This document shows positions 11,400 through 23,061 of a stretch of DNA of 64,000 bases, in pieces. The stretch is from Marchantia polymorpha subsp. ruderalis (taxonomy: Eukaryota; Streptophyta; Marchantiopsida; Marchantiales; Marchantiaceae), in NCBI GenBank assembly GCA_037833965.1, contig AP031356.1:2936501-3000500 (forward strand), in the 5' to 3' direction. The position numbers and the translations under genes were made by a program. Positions within the stretch are counted from its first letter, which is position 1; every line of letters begins with the position of its first letter. Under the pieces are notes generated by a model. That model was not told the DNA's origin, searched no databases, and saw only the letters and a program-made list of their open reading frames with translations.

Positions 11400-12222
11400 T
11401 AAAACTGATGATGGTTCCGTTGAAAGTGCCGCAGATTGGTATGCGGACGGACGGAAGGCACAGACGCCTTTGGCAGAAGCAAGACGGCCTTCGGGTCATG
11501 AGAAACAACATGCGGCACCGACGAATGTGCCGGCGGCGGACAGGTGCTTCGCGTTCGAGCAAGTACCGTTCGATGACTCGACCTTGGGTCAGGAGCCTTC
11601 GGCGCAGCAGAAAAGTCGGAACGAGCCTTCGGGTAAGGCGCCTTCGGCTCAAGGGCCTTTGACCCAAGAGCTTTCGGGTAAGGAGCCTTCGAGCCAAGAG
11701 CTTTCGGCTGAAGCGCCTTCGGCTCAAGGGACTTCGGGTCAACGGCCTTCGGGTGAGCCGCCTTTGGCTCAATCGCCTTCGGCAGAAGCGCCTTGGGCAC
11801 AAACCCCATGCGAGAGGACGGTCGACGAAGAGAAGGAGGAGGCACGTGCGCCTTCGGCACAGCCACCTTCGGCTCATGCGCCTTTGGCAGTGACAGATCA
11901 GACGGGCGGGCGGGCTTGTCGGGAACAGGATCCCCCACCGCATTAGACCACCGCATTAGAGGACATCTTGAGTAGAGGTCCTAACAGATCTCTGGGTTGT
12001 GTTTCTGTAGTTTCAGGTGTGTGGTGTCGCTGCATTGTGCGACCTCCGAGTGCGCTCTGAGTGGACACTTGTAGTATTTCTGGGAGTGACAGTCGCCTAA
12101 GAATTCAAACTACTCAATAGTCTGTTAAATGTGACACTTTGTACCCTGTGTGTTCCTCTGTTCCTGTGGGTTCGACCTTTCTACCACTATATTGCAGTTT
12201 TAGCCTTTAGTGGGTTATTACA
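11400..12222 (+). mobile_element. Family C LTR fragment, 3' end
   Basis: The last part (about 11965-12222) matches the family C LTR 3' region, ending TTTAGTGGGTTATTACA at 12222. Positions 11410-11943 are a diverged copy of the Pro/Ser-rich linker of the LTR ORF, with repeated units encoding PSAQ, PSGQ and PSAEAPSAQ in a frame open from about 11389 to 11946. The N-terminal domain and the coiled coil are missing. The 3' terminus abuts a minus-strand family B LTR at 12223 next to its TATA region, suggesting insertion there followed by deletion. Confidence 0.75.
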
Positions 12223-13764
12223 ACCTTCTAAGTCCTAACTAACACTACACTGCAATGCCATGGTGCGAGCCGCAACAGATCCTACACCTGAGGAGTCGGC
12301 GGCTGCCTTCCCCTCTAACTTACAACCTAAATCTAACCCTAACCCTAAATCTGAATTCTAAGCCTACTGTACAGAGCCGCCAGCATCTTTAAATCCAATA
12401 TCTGAGGCTGAAAATTTGCAGGCAGGCGTGGCCGGCTGAGACCAACGGCCTTAATAAATTTTAGATCCATCCCACCGTCCATTGCAAAGATATGGGCCCC
12501 ACAAGATCTCTGAACCTAGACCAAAATTCCTTCTCCAAAATCCGAGGTCCGGGGGACCCACATGCCGCTTGAATGCTATTCCCGCGATTATGGGTAACAG
12601 CCTGCTTCTCACGTGCGACTTCACGCCCCGCCGTTCTGCTTCCCACACTTGACATAATCCCGCCAACTTCCGTCATCGGAAATCTTCTGCCACGTGGCAC
12701 CGTTGGCCCTTGAGCCGAAGGCGGATCTTCCGCCGGCTCCTTTCCTTTCCTGCGCTGCACCGGAGGTGAGCCTTGCCTATGCGTAGGCGCTCGCCTATGC
12801 GCAGGCGTTCTCCCGTCCGCATGGAGTCTCCCGTCCGCAAGGAGTCGCCCGTCCGCATGGAGTCTCCCTTCCGCAGGCGAGTAGCGAGTAGCGAGAAGGC
12901 GAATCGGCGTGTAGCGAGTAGCAAGTAGCAAGTTGGCGTTCCACGCCGGCTCCCTACTCGCAACTCCTTGGCCCGAAGGCCCTTGCGCCGAAGGCTCCCT
13001 ATCAGTAAATTCGGACACTCATAACTCATTGATCTCTTATCCGTTCGAAGCGTTCTTGAGCTCGTTAGAACCAGCGCGTCAAGTTATTTCCAACGAGACC
13101 CTAACCAAGTCAAGGCGTTACGAATTGAGAAAGTTATAAGGGATTCACTTTTCCGCCGAATGCACTCTCCCGCATCGCCGAAGGCGTTGACCCCAAGACG
13201 TCCGTCGCCGAAGGCGAACATCTAGGGCCGAAGGCGGATATTCCGCCGATGCCGAAGCGCCTACGCGTAGGTGAATTCCTTCGGCCTATGCGTAGGCGGA
13301 ATTCCCGGCGGACTTCCCGCCGACGACGAACTCCTTCCGCCTATGCGTAGGCGTTCGTCTTTGCATCTTCCGACAGTCACAACTCCATGAGTCCTCATCC
13401 GTTCTAGGCGTTCTTAGGCTCGTTAGAACGAGCGCGTTGAGTTCTTTCCAACAAGACCCTGAGCAAGTTAAGGCGTTGTGAATTGCATAAACTTTGAGGG
13501 ATCCTCCTAGCGCCGAAGGTGTACCGCCGAAGGCGGATTATGCTCCTTGCGCCGAAGGAGAACTCCTTCAGAATCGATCGTTCAGGTCGGGTGCCTGTTC
13601 CAAACATTGCGCCCAACTTCTGGATTCTACGAGATCATGCGAGATCCGCGATTATCCATTTTCACTCTATTTAAATGTACCGATCACCATTTACACGGCT
13701 GCTGCGGTACTGGTTTCCAAAATTGTTTTAAATTTCGCACAAAAGCAAAAAGTGGGTTACCACA
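12223..13764 (-). mobile_element. Family B LTR fragment, 5' part
   Basis: The minus-strand LTR 5' terminus TGTGGTAACCCAC is at 13764. The fragment includes the telomere-like CCCTAACCCTAAA stretch near 12340-12358 and many palindromes (CGCCTATGCGTAGGCG-like at 12779-12810, 13257-13350). It also has repeated sequences CTCGTTAGAACGAGCG and CAACGAGACCCTAA. The 3' part is lost at 12223. No LTR ORF domain remains. Confidence 0.8.
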
Positions 13765-14010
13765 CGGCCTTAGTCTGTCAAGAAGTCTCTAAGGTCATCA
13801 CTTATATTCAAGTTTATCAGATCTGGTGCAATGATCAAGTGAAGCGTGTGATAACCCTTATAGAGCTCCCTCACGATTTTGTCAAGATTTTGAAGGTCCT
13901 CAAAATATTGCGATTGGTTAACCTTGGTTAACCTAAGTATAGTTACAACCAAATTAGATGCATAAAAACATGTTGGGAGGATAAAAAAGGCCTGAAGGGC
14001 AAGAATGGGG
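13765..14010. other. Spacer with broken open frames
   Basis: Short unrelated frames only; nothing recognised apart from the hairpin element that follows. Confidence 0.4.
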
Positions 14011-14186
14011 GTGCGGAAGGGGGCCTTCAGGCCCCCTTCCGCACCTTTGTCTACTAACTATTACACCAACTCCTAATCTTGCCAAAACTTCCAGAAAACT
14101 CCAAGCACAACTTTGCAAGAGCTTAAATCTAAACTTTTAACTCTCATAAGGTTAAAAAGACATGTGAGCACAGTTTTGTGCTCACA
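14011..14186. repeat. Small hairpin-bounded repeat
   Basis: A perfect inverted repeat with 15-nt arms lies at 14011-14025/14030-14044, and a second with 10-nt arms at 14163-14172/14177-14186 (TGTGAGCACA). Positions 14035-14186 recur at 48896-49049 inside a family B LTR with the same terminal hairpin, so this is a small dispersed element or a captured LTR piece. Confidence 0.65.
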
Positions 14187-15750
14187 CTTGAAGCACAGCA
14201 ATCACAATCAGTAGGCTATTACAATTACTTGTCATCTAGAATGAGAAACTTGCTTGGGTACTGATATGAGGGTCAAGATGCAGCACCAACTCTGAATTCA
14301 CCACATTCTTCATTTGCATCACGACCACGAGCTCCGCTATTTTCATAGCTCAATTCCCCCCACGAACTTGAGCAAATCATTGATGCACACCGGGTTATTT
14401 CCATAGCTAAATTTTTTGCCCTCGACGAACGTGAAAAATCATTGATGCTCACAAGCTTTTTCTATTTCTCTTTTTTCTCTAAAGCCTCTTTTCCTTTTAT
14501 TTTCTTCTCCTTGCCAGCGTTCAATTTAATAAATACATCATCTTTAGTTTGACTATTTGTTGACAATTTGCATAGTCTCAAAAGCCTTGTTATCTTCTAC
14601 TTTCCTTTCGAATAAAGTATTTATGTAAATTAAACTAATCATTATTAAATAACTTATGCATTCAAAAAAATGCTAATAGACACACTTATACATTTTTTAT
14701 ATCATGCTAAGTAGAAATTGTAAAACATAAACTCTGTATTGTATGTGAAAGTTTTTGTGAAATATTTAATCAAGATAAAATTCGTAAGTGATGTAGTTTC
14801 AATAAACTGCTTCATCTGTTCATCAAACTTTTTTAAGCTATACTATCATCATGTGTATTCATCAAAATATATGTAAAATTTTTCCAACATCATCAAAATA
14901 GAGATTTACTAATTGTTTGATGGCAGTTTTCACATGTAAAATTAAAAATATTTGTACACAGATTTAAGTTTTACAAATTATGTAATTTTTTATTTTGATA
15001 AAACTTTTGACTATGATATGATTAATAAAGAATTGAGATCTATCTTTATATATAATTATAAATAAAACGAAAATATTATCTTCATAGACAATACGTATTA
15101 TGGTTGTAAATTTTGAATCAAAGACTAAAATATGAATGTGTTTGAAAATACTATTTTTTTTGTCAAGCATATGAATATACTTTACTTGTGAACGTTTTGA
15201 GAAAATTGGAGTGTAAAAGAAGATTGAATCTTGCAGCACCATGTGTGTTGTGGCGAATTTTGATTTATGATGACTTTTATAAAATTTTAGTTTTGGAGAG
15301 AAATAGATTGACGTAGCACGATTTGATTTGATCTTATAAATTAAGGATGAAATATTTCACGTGATCAATTTCAAGTTTATATTGGACTCTATATAATACC
15401 GTCCCCAGTCTTTGTCAAATGCAACACGCCAACTTAGGAGGTTGAAATGTCGTCACATGAAGCATGACTCGGAAAAGTCAAAAAATTCTTTTGTCCCACA
15501 CGTTGATTACAAGGTTAATAAGAAAGACAAGTGGCATATGAACAATTAAGATAAACTCAAGAATAAATTACATGCAGGCAATGTCATAAACTCATTTCAG
15601 CGACTCTTACTTTGGAAGCCGATCATCTAACACTTTAACCATTTACATTGTTCTATGTATCAAAATCTCTGAGTGTGAAAATTTCAATACATCCTCGTTC
15701 ACAGAGGTTTTAGATCAAGTAATCCTATCTTCAAACCACCTTGAATATGT
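14187..15750. other. AT-rich spacer
   Basis: Strongly AT-rich, with no supported gene and no retroelement ends seen. Confidence 0.6.
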
Positions 15751-16205
15751 ACAGGACCATAATTAACATGTATACAAATTTATAGTTCGATCTTTAATGC
15801 GATATAGAAGACATATGATGACCTTGGTGGCAGGACATCAAGGCTCCTTCACTTTAAGGAATAATGAACGGAACTTTTCAGTGCACGACCGAAGTTGAAA
15901 CAAAACATCATTCACCTGAAATCCTCATCTGAAAGAAAGTACATAGATGATACATGGTCCTCTACGTGGCAGATACTTTTGGCACGAACTAACGATCAAG
16001 CAGATCAAGGGTTCAGACTGGATCAGTGGAAGAAACACCCACAGTCTCCGAGAGACCTCCATAATTGTCCCTTCAGAAAAAGCACAAATCGGCTTCACTA
16101 TAAATTCCAAGGGTTTCTCCACTCCGTTCCATCAATACTCGCTGCCTTCAGATCTTTAGCTCACGCAGAGTCTCAATTGTCTAACTTGCATCCGCAGCTG
16201 CAGCC
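15751..16205 (+). promoter_or_regulatory. Promoter and leader of secreted-protein gene 2
   Basis: TATAAAT at 16099-16105 lies 107 bp before the ATG. The region is recognisably the reverse complement of 23100-23480, the promoter of the minus-strand gene at 23061, so the two genes share an ancestral promoter. Confidence 0.6.
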
Positions 16206-16989
16206 ATGATGACCAAGAGTGCGCTCCTTCTTGTTGCAGCATTTGCTGTGGTCCTCGCAGCATGGAGCCCAGTGGCTGCGCAGCCCCCACCAGCACCCGC
16301 GACCACACCAGTTATCACAGTCACCAATGCTAGCCCCGTCGAAGTTTTGATCTTCCAGATTCTGAACGGCACATTGAACCGGCTGGCCACAGTCCCCGCC
16401 AACTCTGGCCAGTTCGTCATCCGAAACTTTCAGGCCGTCAACGGCCAAGTAGACTTGCTGGTTCGGAGCACGGTGATGGGGGTCACATCGCAAGTGGGAC
16501 GAGTGCTCACTCCTTCGAATGTGACAAACATCGTCATCCGCACGAACTCAGCCGCAACCGGTCTGCTCGTGACCATCACCGGGCTGCTCAATGGTCCAGT
16601 GTCAGTGGTACTGGACCTCGTCTTCACGACTCTTGTCGGGGCTCTTCTCTCCATTCTTGTGAGTATCTTTCAAGCTCTCATCCCGAGGTGTTGCTGACTG
16701 CTACAATTGTCATCATCAGATGTTAAGACACAGACATATTCATATCTGATGTACATTTGATAACCAGCAATTGCAGCTTCAGCAAATGAATTTGGGCTGT
16801 CATTATCGGACACATGAAATGCGGCGCATCGAACATGAACGAAGTCATGCGTTGGATATAGTAAATTTCCTTTCATCCATAATGAATGTTACGAAATCTA
16901 AAAAATTGAACCCTGCCTGTCTGGGATTTGATTTCATATATATCTTAACTCTACTAACGCATGTGATGGCCTTCTTGCAGTCTCCATAG
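16206..16989 (+). CDS. Small secreted protein, two exons (gene 2)
   Basis: Join 16206..16658 and 16981..16989, 153 residues. It starts MMTKSALLLVAAFAVVLAA and has a signal peptide with likely cleavage before QPPPAPATT. The mature region is almost identical to the products at 3778 and 23867, including all three sequons. The donor is GTGAGT after CTT and the branch-like TACTAAC lies about 25 nt before the acceptor CTTGCAG. Exon 2 again encodes Ser-Pro-stop. The coding sequence is nearly identical to the gene at 3778 while promoter and 3' sequences resemble the gene at 23061. That pattern suggests gene conversion within the cluster. No known family recognised. Confidence 0.75.
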
Positions 16990-18223
16990 AGATGATCAAT
17001 TCAGGGACGAAATGACAAGGAAGAAGGTGGACGAGCACGTTAACGTTATCACAATCAGTCCAGATATCAGTGTTCGTTAGGAAAGCTGTGAAAGACTTGA
17101 ACCTCAGTGTCCAAATGATATATGATATACTTCAAGTCTTGGTCACTGGAATAATCACGAGATATCTTTGTCAATGCTCTGCCACCGAGCATATATAATA
17201 AATGACAACGACAATTGAGTGGAAAACTCTCCGATCTGGTGCTTTGGATGGAGAACTTGGACCCCAAGTCGTCAACCGTTAGTTGTACTCTTAGCCTGAA
17301 CATGATATGATATGATATGATATTCAAAGAAGTCCAGAATACTGAATCTCTAGATGAATAATACTCGTGTCTCGGAAGTTATAAGATACTTATCCGAGCA
17401 GAGGATTTCACGATCAGATGGACGAGGCACCTGATTTTTATAATCCGACGAATTAAATGGGAGATGTAAAAATTGATAGGGGCACTAAATCTCTCTTGTA
17501 AATAATTGTCGATGGGCGTAGTTTAGTCTTGGCGATACAGCTCAAGTTTCTAATACACTCGTTTCGACACCCAGGGACAAATGATGAAAATTTTAAAACT
17601 TGGCATTCGAAATGTATCGTAGTGCAGCACAAGTTTTAAAGGATGTTGGATTCACCTCGACGCTTTGTGGATCTACTTATTATTGGTTTCCCAAACTGCT
17701 TGATTTTGAGAGGATATGTTCTTCTCTGTTCATTTAAGAATTGGAATCAATCTTCATTCTCTCTGGTCTCGGCAGATGAGATATTTTTTCGAAGAAAATG
17801 AGCAGTTGGGGGCTTTGAGCTGGCCAACAGGCTAAGATCTGGTCTATTTCTCACCTCATAATTCGGGTGGTAGATTGGGCCGTAGGTCGGAAGGTTGTCT
17901 CTAAGCAGCATCTATATCCTTAAATTATCGATATTTAAGTATTTAAGTTTCGGCTAGTCTACTTATGATAATTTACGCAGTAGAAGATTATTCAAATTCA
18001 ATATGAGCAGAGCCAAAGTTTCTTTGCTTCTGATTTATAGAAAGTTTGAAAAATTGTTGGATTTTTAACATATAATTGATCCACTTTGATCGTTTTATGA
18101 ATATTACTGAGAAAAAGCAATAAATCTCAGAATCTGCCTTGAGTTCATCTTCAAGTTCCTGCTTGATTTTAAAGACAACCGTATGCTCTATAAATGTACC
18201 AGAGAAATCCCTCCTTTCTGTTT
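16990..18223. other. 3' flank of gene 2, inverted relative of 21330-22282
   Basis: The segment after exon 2 (about 16990-17830) is the diverged reverse complement of the DNA downstream of the gene at 22283-23061. Shared landmarks are CACGAGAT-containing text, the GCTCTGCCACCGAGC segment and CAGTTGGGGGCTT near 17803. A short GATAT microsatellite is at 17304-17323. No gene seen. Confidence 0.55.
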
Positions 18224-18291
18224 AAAGTTTGTCTAAAATCCAGAAAGGTGTGACCTATAGGTCACACCTTTCTGGATTTTAGACAAACTTT
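18224..18291. repeat. 68-bp perfect palindrome
   Basis: Positions 18224-18257 and 18258-18291 are exact reverse complements with no spacer (centre CCTATAGG). It could form a 34-bp foldback. Confidence 0.9.
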
Positions 18292-18523
18292 ACAATGCAT
18301 TCAATGAATTACGCACACGGTTGTGTAAGTTTAATATGTAGGTCTTCTCAGACATTTGGACGAGAGTGATTCTGTGTGTTTTCCAGAATCGGTGAAGCTT
18401 TACTCAGAAGTCACAGCTCACAGCATAGAAAGAAGGCTAGAGCCATATGAGCTCACAAACGTGTAGATTAGGAGAGACTCAGTTCATCGCCCACAGTTCC
18501 GCGAAACGAGCAGGTCTACTGGA

Positions 18524-18725
18524 TAATGACTGACTGCAAGTTTCGGATCACAAACTGGCCACTTTTGGCGGGGACAGGGGACAGCAGTTTCCATCTGCCG
18601 TTTAGAACCTGGAAGATCAGAACTTGAGCAGGACATATACTGGGTCATTTTAAGGGCCCTTTCCCGCTGCTGGGGAGTTAGACAGCCACTGAGTTCCATG
18701 CTGCAAGCATGAAGGAGGGTAATTT
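18524..18725 (-). pseudogene. Secreted-protein pseudogene, N-terminal half
   Basis: The minus strand retains recognisable exon 1 sequence: GCATGGAACTCAGTGGCTG (signal-peptide end), TTCTGATCTTCCAGGTTCT, and a segment matching the VPANSGQFVIRNF region. Frameshifts and stops break the frame and the second half is missing. Confidence 0.7.
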
Positions 18726-19547
18726 TGATCAAAACTGACAGTCTGCCTTAGCTTCTGAACAGGATGGTAGGGGTTGTTAGTGAGATGGAGATGAGAAACG
18801 AAAGAATTTGAAAGTGTCTGTCCTGTATATGTGAATTAACTTGGAAATGCCCAATGGGTTTTCTGATCCCTTCATTACTGATCTATGGACATACTTGCTA
18901 TTTGTTGGCTCATCTCCGTGACATTGCCAAGAGTCATCAACTTTTTAAGATGATACTTCTCATCAATTATGCAAATAGAAGCTGCTCCTTTCGTCTAGGC
19001 GAAATGAATGCGAGTGATTTCATTGAAATGCCCCTTAGCAAGAGCCTGTGACAATAAATAGGTCAACGTTAAGGTGAATCCTCTTGTAGTGACATACATA
19101 CACATCAACCTTGGAGGACACGGATCAGATATCTTGCGAGAATCGGTGTACTGGGGATGTATCACCTTCATCTCATGCACGGCCGTAGAAGACGGAAAAC
19201 CTTATACAAATTGGGACACCAAGTTTTATATCCATGGCCATGCAGGTCATCAAACCTAGATCAGAGAATCTTCAGCTCCAAAGTGGTTGTCGTTTATTAC
19301 ATCGGCTCATAAGAAGAGCATTGACACCCGTGTCTTGATATTGCTTCCGTCATCATGACTTGGAAGGATATCTTGTAGCGTACAGACATATTACGCCCTT
19401 AGACTTCAAGTATCTCACAGTTTTGCTGACGAAGAATGATCACTAAATGAAGGTGATAATCTTCAAGTGTCCATCCAGTATCGTCATTGTAATTTTGATC
19501 ATTTTGATTATAATTTTGATTATAATTTTGAAACAGTATTGATCGCG

Positions 19548-20140
19548 TCTATGGAGACTGAAAGAAGTCCGTCACAAGTATTACTACACTGAAGATACAT
19601 CTCAAATCACATGCAGATAAGGTAGGGCTCAAAATTGCTTGACTAACTGATTGTACATTAGTTACGAAGCGAAAGATACAAAATGCATAATCTTTTTAAT
19701 CTTGGAGTAATATTTTATTTGTTTGATGACCAAGTTGTAAACAGATATGGGGACATCCGGATATAAGATGGATATACATATATCTATATAGGTAGATATA
19801 TGCGTCAAAATTTATGATGATTGTAATGCCAAGAGTCAGTACACAACTCAAAATCAGAGATTGAAGTATACTCACAAGAATTGAGAGAAGAGCGTCTACA
19901 ACACTGGTGAAAACAAGGTCCAGTACGACTGAAACTGGACCGTTCAGCAAGCCTGTGATGGTGGCTACGAGACCAGTTGCGGCTGAGTTCGTGCGGATGA
20001 CAATATTGGTAACATTCAAAAGATTGAGCACTCGTCCCACTTGCGATGCTACCCCGAGCACCGTGCCCTGAAGCAGCAAGTCTACTTGGCCGTCAACGGC
20101 CTGAAAGTTTCGGATGACAAATTGGCATCGGTGCAGATTG
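19548..20140 (-). pseudogene. Secreted-protein pseudogene, C-terminal half with intron and exon 2
   Basis: Minus-strand codons from about 20140 read QFVIRNFQAVDGQVDLL, continue through VTNIVIRTNSAATGL and end SIL before the donor GTGAGT. The acceptor TTTCAG and exon 2 TCTCCATAG follow near 19557-19548. The signal peptide and first half are replaced at about 20141 by a decayed retroelement ORF. The 3' flank (19060-19547) is the reverse complement of the region after the gene at 3778. Confidence 0.75.
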
Positions 20141-20465
20141 CGATCGGTTGCGGATCAGTTGAAGACGGTTGTGGAGTAGTTACAGACGTCGTGGACCAAA
20201 GCGGAAGCGGCGGATTTGGCATTTCGGCAGCTGAAGGAGGAGACGACCGATCGCCGTCCTCTCCCCCAAAGGTCTTTCTTCCTCCTCCAAAGGTCCATCA
20301 CTCTGGACCCCCAAAGGTCTTGCTTCAATAGTCCGAAGTTACACTTCCTCCACTACATCGTTGAAGATGCGGTTCCTTCGGACATGGCTACACTACCCTC
20401 CAACTTCTCTGACTTTATCACCCGGCGGGGTGCCTTCTTCAAACCTTCTTCTTCTTCTCCAAAGA
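20141..20465 (-). other. Degenerate linker next to retroelement relic
   Basis: Pyrimidine-rich text with repeats CCCAAAGGTCTT/CTCCAAAGGTCCAT; no intact frame. It is probably the decayed continuation of the relic at 20466-21134. Confidence 0.4.
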
Positions 20466-21134
20466 TCAGTCCAAAACCTCCCTGACGCTGGAAAATCTCT
20501 TCTCTTCACTCTTCGTCAACAAACTCATCCCGCGATAGAAATTCACCAAGAAAGGCTTCATGTGATTCACCGAGTCTCCGTGCCACCTATCGCCAACATT
20601 GATCCAAACTAGGTTCCAGAAGATCTTCGCCCAGTGAATTGACTCCCCTCGCACTGCGCGCTCTATAAATCCCACTTGCCACGCCGTTACATGGGTCGAC
20701 CGCTGCGGCCGCAAGATGTGCATCACAGCTGTTGCCACCGCGCGCCTGTACGGGTCGCAATACTCCACTGTTCTCCAACCATTTGTACTCGATCGGGGAT
20801 TCTTGAATAGCTGCGCGAATGTAAATTCTTTGGCTCGCGTCGCTCTAGCGCTCTACTTCTCAAAAATATATTCCCCTTCCTTGCCCGCGCATGGTGTTAA
20901 GACGTGTGTCCAATGCTCGACCGTCCACAACAACGGATTGCCACGAAGGTCGATGGCCTCATTTTGGTTCTTGTCCATCAACCCTTGGCAGAATGTTGCC
21001 GACGCACAAATCCAATCCCAAAGCAAAAAACAGGGAAGTGTCGTGACTAACTCTTGACGATACTTCCGTAATTCTACATTGGGCACCTCTAGCGAAATCA
21101 ACTTCGGTACTGCTGCTTTCCTAGGGCGCGCCAA
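20466..21134 (-). pseudogene. Ancient relic of the LTR-resident ORF (N-terminal domain)
   Basis: Two minus-strand pieces align in order with the domain of the intact protein at 59745. The first, 21134-20853, contains VPKLISLEVP, FLLWDW, WTVEHWTHVL and CAGKEGEYIFEK. The second, 20768-20466, contains AVMHILRPQRSTHVTAWQVG, SIHWAKIFW and VNFYRGMSLLTKSEE. They are out of frame with each other. Divergence is much greater than between families B and C, so this is a third, older lineage. Confidence 0.75.
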
Positions 21135-21147
21135 TCTTGTGTAAAGA

Positions 21148-22010
21148 TAATATGATGTTCATGCTGAGAGTACGTAAAACCTTTGACAACTTGGAGATCC
21201 AAGTTGTCCATCCAAACCATATCAGAGGATTTTCAACTCATATTTAATAAAGTGGATTTTACTGACTATTATGTACAGGCCAAGAGTACGAAATACCGTT
21301 GACCACTGGGGGTTAAAAAATTTTCATCGAAAAATACACTGGATCTAGCCTGTTGGTAAGCCTGAAGCCCCCAACTGTTCATCTTCTTCTATCAGCTATC
21401 TCATCTACCGAGACAATAGTGATTGAAGATTGATTCCGAGTGTGAATTCAAAAGACAAGAACAGATTCTTTCAAGCCTTTTGGGATATCAATGATAAGGG
21501 GATCCATAGAGCGTCCAGGTGAATCCAAAGCCGTTTACAACCTGTGGTGCACTACGTTACATTTCGATTTCCAAGTTCTGGAAATTTCGCTATTAGTCGC
21601 TGGGTGTCGAATCGAGTGTATCAGAAACTTGAGCTGTATCGCCAACACTAAACTACGCCCATCGAGAACTATGCACAAGAGAGATAATGTGCCAGTAAGA
21701 ATCAACTTCTACATTTCCCATTTTACCCTCGCATGATTAAAATTCAGTGCCTTTCCTGTGCTAGCTTAAGTATCTTATAACATCTTTGACAAGAATATAC
21801 TTACTCGTGAGATTCTGTATATTGGACTTGTCTAAAGATAATATGATGTTCATGCCGAGAGTACGGAAAACCTTTGACAACTCGGGGATCCAAGTTGTCC
21901 ATCCAAACCATATCAGAAGATTTTCAACTCATATTCAATAAAGTGGATTTTACTGACTATTAAAATATGTACAGGCCAATAGTACGAAATACCGTTGACC
22001 ACTTGGGGTT
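21148..22010. repeat. Direct repeat pair of about 170 bp
   Basis: Positions about 21148-21320 and 21838-22010 share AGATAATATGATGTTCATG and continue through GTACGAAATACCGTTGACCAC with few differences. The DNA between them and to the right is the inverted relative of 16990-17830. Confidence 0.75.
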
Positions 22011-22282
22011 AAAAGTTTTCCATCCGAAAGAGATCAGAGGATTTTGCACTCAGACGCGGTTGTCATTTATCATATTTGCTCGGTGGCAGAGCATTAATAG
22101 TTACATCTCGTGATTATTCCCGTTATCATGACATGGAGTACATCACATATCATTGACAAAAGGAGGTTCAAGTCTCCCAAAGCTTTCCTGACGAACACTT
22201 ATCACTAAACTTAACCGATTGTGTAAGCGTTCACGTGCTCGTCCAGCATCTCCCTTGTATTCTGTCCCGGTATTGATCACCT

Positions 22283-23061
22283 CTATGGAGACTGCAAGAA
22301 TACCGTCACAAGTATTAGTACAGTGAAGATACATATGAAATAAGGTCCCAGATATGTATTGATGTGCAACAAGTTACAAATCCACATATATTTCATTCGA
22401 AATTGAGCGAGAGAAACTACGCGCATGATCTCGTTCATGGTACATAGGCAGTAAATTCTGTATCCAATAATGACAACTCTAAACTGATCTGCTTAAGCCG
22501 GGTTCTAATGTAAATCACATATGAATACGTGTGAGTCATAGCTTGTGATGATGGCAATTGTAGCAGTTGGCAAAAATCCTGAATTAAAGCTTGAAGGGTA
22601 CTCACGAGAATTGAAAGAAGAGCCCCGACAACAGTGGTGAAGACGAGGTTCAGTACTACTGAAACTGGACCGTTCAGCAAGCCTGTGATGGTGGCAACAA
22701 GACCAGTTCCGGCTGAGTTCGTGCGGATGACAATGTTGGTGACATTCGAAACAGTGAGCACTCGTCCCACTTGCGATGTGACCCCTAGAGCCGTGCTCTG
22801 CATCAGCATGTCTACTTGGCCGTCGACGGCCTGAAAGTTTCGGATAACGAACTGTCCAGCGTTGGCAGGGACTGTGGACAGCAGGTTCAATCTGCCGTTC
22901 AAAATCTGGAAGATCAGAACTTGGACGGTGCTAAGATTGTTGACTGTGATAACTGGCGTCGTCGGCGGTGCTGGTGGTGGGGACTGCGCAGCCACTGGGC
23001 TCCATGCTGCGAGGACCACAGCAAATGCTGCCACCACAAGGAACGCAGTCTTGGTCGTCAT
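22283..23061 (-). CDS. Small secreted protein, two exons (gene 3, diverged paralogue)
   Basis: Complement of join 22283..22291 and 22606..23061, 154 residues. The signal peptide MTTKTAFLVVAAFAVVLAA is followed by QSPPPAPPTT and the same Val/Thr/Asn-rich domain with family-specific changes (NNLSTVQV, NGRLNLLSTV, MLMQSTALG). Donor GTGAGT follows CTC and the acceptor is CTTGCAG; exon 2 is TCTCCATAG as in the other members. It is divergently arranged with the gene at 23867, start codons 805 bp apart. A frame ignoring the splice site runs on to 22435 through intron sequence and is not the product. Function unknown. Confidence 0.75.
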
